A model generated the notes under the pieces. It did no database searches, was not told the DNA's origin, and saw only the letters and a program-made list of their open reading frames with translations. Shown piece by piece: positions 59,701 through 64,000 of a stretch of DNA of 64,000 bases. Source of the DNA: Liolophura sinensis (Eukaryota; Mollusca; Polyplacophora; Chitonida; Chitonidae); NCBI RefSeq assembly GCF_032854445.1, contig NC_088302.1, positions 4,707,338 to 4,771,337 of the forward strand, written 5' to 3'. Each line of letters begins with the position of its first letter. The stretch's first letter is position 1. The position numbers were made by a program, and so were the translations under genes.

Positions 59701-62700
59701 ACAAAATCTTGACCTAGTGAGACACTCACCTGAGACAGGGTAAACGTTTAGGCCACAGAACAGAATCTTGACCTAGTGAGGCACTCACCTGAGACAAAGT
59801 AAATGTTTAGGCCACAGAACAGAATCTTGACCTAGTGAGACACTCACCTGAGACAGGGTAAACGTTTAGGCAGCAGAACAGAATCTTGACCTAGTAAGAC
59901 ACTCACCTGAGACAGGGTAAACGTATAGGTGGCTTTGTGAGACACTCACCTGAGACAGGGTAAACGTTTAGGCCACAGAACAAAATCTTGACCTAGTGAG
60001 ACACTCACCTGAGACAGGGTAAACGTTTAGGCAGCAGAACAAAATCTTGACCTAGTGAGACACTCATCTGAGACAGGGTAAACGTTTAGGCCACAGAACA
60101 GAATCTTGACCTAGTGAGGCACTCACCTGAGACAAAGTAAATGTTTAGGCCACAGAACAGAATCTTGACCTAGTGAGACACTCACCTGAGACAGGGTAAA
60201 CGTATAGGTGGCAGAACAGAATCTTGACTTTGTGAGATACTCACCCGAGACTAGGTAAATGTTTAGGCCACAGAACAGAGTCTTGACCTAGTGAGACCTG
60301 AGACAAGGTCAACCTTTAGGCCACAGAACAGAATCTTGACCTAGTGAGACACTCACCTGAGACAGGGTAAACGTTTAGGCAGCAGAACAAAATCTTGACC
60401 TAGTGAGACACTCACCTGAGACAAGGTAAATGTTTAGGCCACAGAACAAAATCTTGACCTAGTGAGACACTCACCTGAGACTAGGTAAACTTTTAGGCAG
60501 CAGAACAGAATCTTGACCTAGTGAGACACTCACCTGAGACAGGGTAAACGTTTAGGCCACAGAACAGAATCTTGACCGCCTATATGTTTACCCTGTCCAC
60601 AGAACAGAATCTTGACCTAGTGAGACACTCACCTGAGACAAGGTCAACCTTTAGGCAGTAGAACAGAATCCTGACCTAGTGAGACACTCACCTGAGACAG
60701 GGTAAACGTTTAGGCAGCAGAACAGAATCTTGACCTAGTGAGACTCTCACCTGAGACAGGGTAAACGTTTAGGCAGCAGAACAGAATCTTGACCTAGTGA
60801 AACACTCACCTGAGACAGGGTAAACATTTAGGCAGCAGAACAGAATCTTGACCTAGTGAGACACTCACCTGAGACAGGGTAAACGTTTAGGCAGCAGAAC
60901 AAAATCTTGACATTGCGAGACACTCACCTGAGACAGGGTAAACTGTTAGGCAGCAGAACAGAATCTTGACTTTGTGAGATACTCTCCTGAGACAGGGTAA
61001 ACGTTTAGGCGGCAGAACAGAATCTTGACACCTTGTGAGACACTCACCGGAGACGGAGGTCAGGGTTACCCTGAAAGTTTCTGCTTGCTCTCTCTCTAGA
61101 TCGTCCACAATGGTGATGCTGATGTTGTTAAGAGTGACTCCATCCAGGAAGATGACTTCCATAGGTGTCAGGCTGTAATCCACCCCTGCTGTAGCCGTAA
61201 GGTTCTCTGCCCGGTAACCTACTCTCACCTCACCGTACGACCCTCCAACACGTGTAACGGCCAGTCGGGCTATTCCATCTTCCTCCCTGACTGCAAAACA
61301 GATCATTTGTGTTTCTATAACATCTCAGTTGACAAAGTCATAAACAAGAATAAGCCACACAGTGAGCTTGTTGGTTCACTCAACTAAAGTGTTTGATTAT
61401 TCAACAATTTAAATCATTTGAAAATTGCATGTACAATTTAGCATATATTTAAATTTCTCACCAACAGTCTGTAATGCACTTGAATCAAATAAGAGCGTTC
61501 CTTCAGCATTATCATTCTTGTTGATCACCACTGTCTTGAAGTTGATCGGTCCAACAGCTGGCCTCATGTCAATACTCAGTCCCCCCAAGTCTGTGTAGTT
61601 ATTGTCACTGTAAAACAACATGGATTGCAACAAGTTGTAAACAATGAACAAAATACATTATTACATAAATTCCATCATTATCACTTGACGATTTATTCTT
61701 TATATGCACACCCACCACACACCCTCCAAAACAAATCCACTGATCCAAACTTGGTAAAGTTTTTTTATTGGTTCTTCTTGGTGATGTTTAGGTTTCCCTG
61801 TTCACATTTGTTCAATCTCCATAGTCTTGTCACTTGATCCGACATTGAATAATATGGACGTGGGAAATCATATCCATGAAAAGTTTACCTAAATTGATTG
61901 ATCAAACAACTTTCTACTTAAATTTAAACCTGAACACACATTGTGAAATGACATCTACAATCAAAAGTTTTGATGCCACGATGTTAGTTACCTCGGAGAC
62001 AAAAGCTGTACCCCAGTGATATTGAGGTAGAAATCCTCTGGTCCCTCTGGCACAGAATCCTGCACCACATCCACTCTAACACTCTTACTCCTCTCCCCAT
62101 CCTCAAAGGTCAAGGTTCCTGCACTGGGTACAAAGTCCTGATTGGCCAGAGCTGTTCCAGCAGAGGTCACGTAGGTCACTTCTACTCGCCCTCGGTGACC
62201 ATACTCTCTAACCAGAGGAATAGTTACCTATAAACAAAACAGAAGAGAGGTTTCAACATAAAACCCATTGTTAAAATAATTTATACAAGTACTTATTTCT
62301 TTTCAAGAAAAAAGACAAATTTTAAACACCTGGTGGTGCACTGAGTACATTTATATGATATGACCACAATGACAGTCATAAGATGGGCTCAAAAAAGTCA
62401 TCTTGTCTAACAGGTGCATTGCAAAACAGTCTTGCTGCCCAAAATGACCTTTTTCTTATTCGTAAAGTTATGCAAAAATCAAAAGAGTGTAGAATTAAAG
62501 ACGAGTGAAGGTCGACTTACGATGGTAAGAAACTAGCTCCAAAGTTGACCAATGTGTAACACATGGTTGACAAAACCATGTAACCATAAGTAAACTGTAA
62601 CGAACAATTGTGTTTAACTAAGCAAGCATCACAGGACAGACGAAACTGTATACAGATGGATGCTTTGATTGGCAGAAAAGTACAACAAGTTCATTTCTGA

Positions 62701-63989
62701 GCAACTGCTGAGCCATGTAGATTGACTAAAAGCAGCACCCAATTTGATGCTCCACATTGCTTTCAGTTGCTCTGAGGCGCTCAAAGTTGCCAAAAACCAA
62801 ACTACACCCAGTCACATGGTCGATCTACATCCAAAATAATGATAAGTGTATACCTGACATCACCTCCTGCTATTTGAGTAGACTTTTCAAGCAAAGCTAT
62901 AAAATATTCCTTGGAGCATATAATTTTTATGTACTCTGAAACAAGAAATATGTGTTGTGAATGAACTTACAACGCCTTCATCTTCCGACACTTGCATTCT
63001 GTCAGGGGGAGGAAATTGGAAGAGCCCATGAGGGTAGTCACTAGAAACAAACACAATCTCTGACACGGCTGCTCCTGGCTCAGTGGAGATGACAGCACCT
63101 CCTGTTGCTGAGGTCAATTGTAGGCTGAACAAGGAAGACAGCTCTGGCTGAGCATCATCTCTTGCCTAAAAACAAAATGAAAGATGTAAAAATAAAAGAC
63201 AAATTGTTAAAATATTTTTTTTACTTCAAGCTTTATTTTTTTCTCCGTATACAAATCAAACTGAGACTGATAAACTTTTAGCTTGTGGGACCTCCCATTG
63301 GTTCAACTATTAGCTGGTGATGGCAGTACTCTCAAGTAATGACTGATCACCGGTAATTTGTTTTTCTAAACATAAACCAGACTGAAGTCATATGGTAGAA
63401 TGTTTTTGAGTATAGCATAATAAATTTATCAAATCAAATTAAACCAAATTTGCTATGATGTCACAGCTTCTTCAGGAGTGCTATAGTATCTGCACTCAAC
63501 ACAGAATGATGACATGTAAAATTGCTTCCCCAAACATCATGAAAACAGCCAAACATATCATTAAATTAATTAAAGATGGTCTTTAGTTTTTCTGATTACC
63601 TGTAAGGTGATAGTAGCCGTTTCCTGAAGTGTGGCAAACTCCAATGATCCTTCCAGTTGTGCAAATGCAGTAACAGAACGTGGTGTTATAGACCATGTGA
63701 CTGTGATGCCGCTGAAAATCCCTGCGCCTCGTGACAAAACAACGTCTGTCTGGCCTCTGTACGTAGGACTAGATTCCCCAGGTTCACCGATGTAAACCTG
63801 ACGATATGCAGGCAGAATGGAGACTGTACCACTAGATCCAGGATCAGGGGAGATAATCACAGTGGCATCCCCATTGTCATGGGAGATGTCAGCATCTTCT
63901 GCTGACACAAGGGACACAATGAATTCCTCCTCGCCTTCCAGAATCCCATCTGATTTTGTTGTCAGTGTGATTGTTTTCTGAGGCTCTCC
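29486..63989 (-). CDS. ADGRV1: Adhesion G protein-coupled receptor V1 (VLGR1/GPR98), C-terminal 40 exons
   Basis: Very large adhesion receptor; in vertebrates it forms ankle links of hair cells and links at the photoreceptor periciliary membrane, anchored through its PDZ ligand to whirlin and harmonin (family knowledge). The window holds about 2,150 residues in 40 minus-strand exons, all with GT/AG junctions of matching phase: about 11 Calx-beta repeats (exons 63989 down to 43806), a GAIN region with GPS (about 40361-35795), seven transmembrane helices (35795-30572) and a cytoplasmic tail. Identity is clear from stretches such as [42 protein letters not shown] and the C-terminus [10 protein letters not shown]. 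The N-terminal part, where the vertebrate protein has many more Calx-beta repeats plus pentraxin-like and EAR repeats, lies beyond 64000. Two introns carry large minisatellites seeded by exon ends. Confidence 0.96.
29985..30194. mobile_element. MITE family B copy in the last ADGRV1 intron
   Basis: Starts TACTGTAAATCTTCCACC and ends TTGAGAAGATTAAAGAATTAGGGT. The interior matches the 24.3 kb copy by eye (ATTATTTCTTCACACCCTAT, TAGTTCTCCTAAAATG). Confidence 0.75.
30572..35993 (-). CDS. ADGRV1: ADGRV1 exons for the seven-transmembrane domain
   Basis: Exons 35993-35795, 35355-35251, 34618-34478, 33809-33728, 32406-32292, 32010-31853, 31516-31395 and 30748-30572. TM1 starts in the 35795 exon ([13 protein letters not shown]); TM2 spans [16 protein letters not shown]3 [18 protein letters not shown]4 [22 protein letters not shown]5 [20 protein letters not shown]6 [17 protein letters not shown]7 [20 protein letters not shown]. 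Each boundary falls inside or near a helix and phases agree. Confidence 0.95.
30785..31140 (-). mobile_element. Two SINE copies in reverse orientation
   Basis: Copies at about 30785-30905 and 30965-31140, each beginning with the inverted tail (TTTATTTAT, GATTGGTGTTTTATGCCGTA, CTCAAGAATATTTCACTTAT). Same strand as ADGRV1, in the intron between the TM6-TM7 exon (31395-31516) and the 30572 exon. Confidence 0.7.
32495..32640 (+). mobile_element. SINE copy, diverged
   Basis: CAGCAACCTGCCGATGATCA, CCCACCACGATAATGCTGGC and AAAAATCAATCAAATAAATA mark a diverged copy antisense to ADGRV1. Confidence 0.6.
32730..33556. repeat. 52-bp minisatellite, about 16 copies
   Basis: Units GTCAAGGGTGCAAGAAACTA, then AAGTACCCAGAGTAAACCAA and an ACTTCATCTAAA-like end are repeated about 16 times with only a few variable bases. 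Lies in the ADGRV1 intron between the 33728 and 32292 exons. No similarity to the flanking exons was seen. Confidence 0.93.
35060..35182 (+). mobile_element. SINE 3' part
   Basis: GCCATAATGTTGGTTG, GAAATATTCTTGAGTGCGTC, ATAAAATACCAATCAAATAA and ATAAATGAATAAAT. Antisense in an ADGRV1 intron. Confidence 0.65.
35795..40361 (-). CDS. ADGRV1: ADGRV1 exons for the GAIN domain and GPS
   Basis: Exons 40361-40245, 39911-39804, 39633-39463, 37192-37109, 36937-36874, 36731-36642, 36407-36304 and 35993-35795. They encode the stalk after the last Calx-beta repeat. The last exon holds the [18 protein letters not shown], then [13 protein letters not shown]. The HL|T tripeptide at the autoproteolysis point is intact, so cleavage looks possible; the cysteine pair and tryptophan are also present. 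Confidence 0.92.
37550..38000. repeat. Imperfect duplication in an ADGRV1 intron
   Basis: Two copies of a block running from TGATATGCAAA to TGGCTGAGCAAA start near 37658 and 37798. The open frame at 37597-38040 plus crosses both but has no domain; I treat it as non-coding. Confidence 0.45.
38650..39010. repeat. Degenerate tandem repeat, about 65-75 bp
   Basis: CAGGAGCTAAAAACAAAAAA, GCTTGACCTGC and CCATTATACAGGAGC elements recur about five times with strong divergence, in the intron between the ADGRV1 exons at 39463 and 37192. A shortened MITE family B copy follows at about 39043-39148. Confidence 0.6.
39043..39148. mobile_element. Shortened MITE family B copy
   Basis: AAAACTGTGCAGATTATTTC, CACCCTATAGTCCTCC and GTTGAAAAGGTCGAAG, then ATAGGGTAA match the right half of the 24.3 and 30.0 kb elements; the left half is missing. 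Confidence 0.6.
40665..43865. repeat. 90-bp minisatellite made from an ADGRV1 exon end and its intact splice donor
   Basis: About 36 units of 90 bp, with shorter variants of about 75-78. On the minus strand a unit reads TAGTACCCTAAACAGTTATA, then CTTGAGGCTGAGCAAACCAA, CCAATGGCTCACG|GTAAGG and about 30 bases of intron. The authentic copy is the 3' end of exon 43909-43806 and its donor, at the right edge of the array. Nearly every unit keeps GTAAGG or GTAAGA after CACG, CATG or CAGG. All copies lie downstream of the authentic donor in transcription order. Confidence 0.95.
43806..63989 (-). CDS. ADGRV1: ADGRV1 Calx-beta repeat exons
   Basis: Exons from N- to C-terminal: 63989-63600, 63165-62971, 62227-61992, 61607-61462, 61290-61048, 54036-53861, 53440-53165, 52736-52587, 52097-51877, 51525-51366, 50708-50537, 50266-50153, 49733-49552, 49132-48950, 48710-48552, 48237-48150, 47659-47510, 47160-46970, 46382-46242, 45990-45835, 45669-45523, 45332-45187, 44478-44274 and 43909-43806. 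About 11 Calx-beta repeats are visible. Typical signs: [20 protein letters not shown], then [26 protein letters not shown], then [14 protein letters not shown]; and [20 protein letters not shown]. Calx-beta modules are extracellular, often Ca2+-binding, beta sandwiches. Every junction preserves frame. The top boundary (63989) uses the acceptor TTGTTCCACAG at the window edge. Confidence 0.93.
44770..44960 (-). mobile_element. SINE copy, reverse orientation
   Basis: CAAGAATATTTCGCTTACAT, GATTACGGTGGGAGGAAACC and ATCCACAGGTTGTTGGCAGA. Sense-oriented in the ADGRV1 intron between the 45187 and 44274 exons. Confidence 0.7.
46468..46676 (+). mobile_element. MITE family A copy
   Basis: TACTGTAATTCTTCAAC at the left end and GCGAAAAGGTTAAGAAATTT at the right. 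The interior GGCATTATTTTGTG and CGATGTAGTTTTGACTCCAA match the family. Sits in an ADGRV1 intron. Confidence 0.75.
48003..48127. mobile_element. Shortened MITE family B copy
   Basis: TTTGTGTCATTACAGATGCT, ATAAAACTGTGCAAGTTATT, TCTCCATGCCCCATAGTTCT and GTTGAACAGGTCTAAGAATT, then AGGGTAC. The left end is missing. Lies 23 bases before the 48150 exon edge. Confidence 0.6.
54545..54671 (-). CDS. Candidate alternative first exon of ADGRV1
   Basis: The first ATG (54671) opens 42 codons starting [15 protein letters not shown], with a hydrophobic run [20 protein letters not shown] near residues 20-39. It ends at AAAAG|GTAATT, leaving one base, exactly the phase needed by the acceptor of exon 54036-53861. 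The join would give a short receptor starting inside the Calx-beta series. This segment lies in the 7-kb intron between exons 61048 and 54036. No transcript evidence; it may be chance. Confidence 0.3.
56365..56933 (+). mobile_element. MITE family A copy expanded by an internal 31-bp minisatellite
   Basis: Left end TTACTGTAATTCTTCAAC, interior GGCATTATTCTGTGCGGACG and CAATGTAGTTTTGTCTCCAA, right end GGTTGAGGAAGTAGGGTAA. From about 56546 to 56925 a 31-bp unit (GTTGCTCTGTCATATATGAC then CAGCTTGAGGA) is repeated about 12 times. The unit is the sub-terminal part of the MITE itself, which in the 10.6 kb copy occurs once, so the array grew inside the element. Confidence 0.85.
57830..61046. repeat. 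59-bp minisatellite carrying a consensus splice donor in each unit
   Basis: About 54 units. On the minus strand a unit reads ACCCTGTCTCAG|GTGAGT, then GTCTCACTAGGTCAAGATTC and TGTTCTGCTGCCTAAACGTT. The right edge is the authentic end of exon 61290-61048: CTCCGTCTCCG|GTGAGT, then GTCTCACAAGGTGTCAAGAT. Intron-side homology is obvious; exon-side homology covers about the last 15-20 bases. Nearly all units keep CAG|GTGAGT. One unit (60577-60597) carries a small inverted segment. Confidence 0.94.
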
Positions 63990-64000
63990 CTGTGGAACAA

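Larger units (their letters stand above)
54037..61047 (-). other. 7-kb ADGRV1 intron with MITE and two minisatellites
   Basis: Longest intron in the window. From the exon 61048 donor it contains the 59-bp array (about 57830-61046), a weak SINE fragment (about 57535-57595), a MITE with an internal 31-bp array (56365-56933) and the candidate alternative exon (54545-54671). Open frames elsewhere in it show no domain. Confidence 0.8.

Noticed and set aside
57830..61046. CRISPR-like appearance of regularly spaced repeats
   Set aside because: The spacers are also repeated, there are no cas genes, and the locus is a eukaryotic intron.

Overview
The window is animal nuclear DNA. Coding exons are short, bounded by GT/AG, and separated by AT-rich introns full of minisatellites, MITEs and a tRNA-like SINE. 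The dominant SINE has a tail of AAATA units and a 3' part reading roughly 'ATAATGCTGGC...GTATAAGTGAAATATTCTTGAGTA'. Together with the gene content this suggests a lophotrochozoan, most likely a marine mollusc (bivalve-like); that is inference, and no species can be named. No prokaryotic features, tRNA, rRNA or CRISPR were seen.

Layout. (1) 377-7159, plus strand: the last four coding exons of an SHB/SHD/SHE/SHF-family SH2 adaptor, with a repeat-rich 3' region. (2) 12068-14220, minus strand: a three-exon THAP zinc-finger gene with an internal coding repeat and a C-terminal transposase-type helix-turn-helix, but no DDE catalytic domain. (3) about 14.9-15.3 kb: a CpG-richer segment, probably a promoter shared by the THAP gene and the next gene. 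(4) 16914-23868, plus strand: a complete eight-coding-exon TM6SF1/2-type gene, 382 codons by my splice model. (5) 23.9-29.5 kb: the space where this gene converges on the next, holding a 40-bp minisatellite and a roughly 415-bp near-perfect palindrome. (6) 29486-63989, minus strand: the C-terminal ~2,150 residues of ADGRV1 (VLGR1/GPR98) in 40 coding exons. They encode about 11 Calx-beta repeats, the GAIN/GPS region, seven transmembrane helices and a tail ending in the PDZ ligand DTHL. The N-terminal exons lie beyond 64000.

I assembled exons by hand. Every ADGRV1, SHB-like and TM6SF junction given is GT/AG and phase-consistent across neighbouring exons. The weakest junction is THAP exon 1 to exon 2.

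The most unusual signal is a recurring repeat architecture. Three large intronic minisatellites (54-bp in the SHB-like gene; 90-bp and 59-bp in ADGRV1) start just downstream of an exon, and their units are copies of that exon's 3' end, its splice donor and the first bases of the intron. In the SHB-like array all 21 regular units have lost the donor GT by one shared substitution. In both ADGRV1 arrays nearly every unit keeps a good donor, about 36 and 54 copies. In the TM6SF gene a partial copy of an exon also sits just after that exon's donor and leads into another minisatellite.
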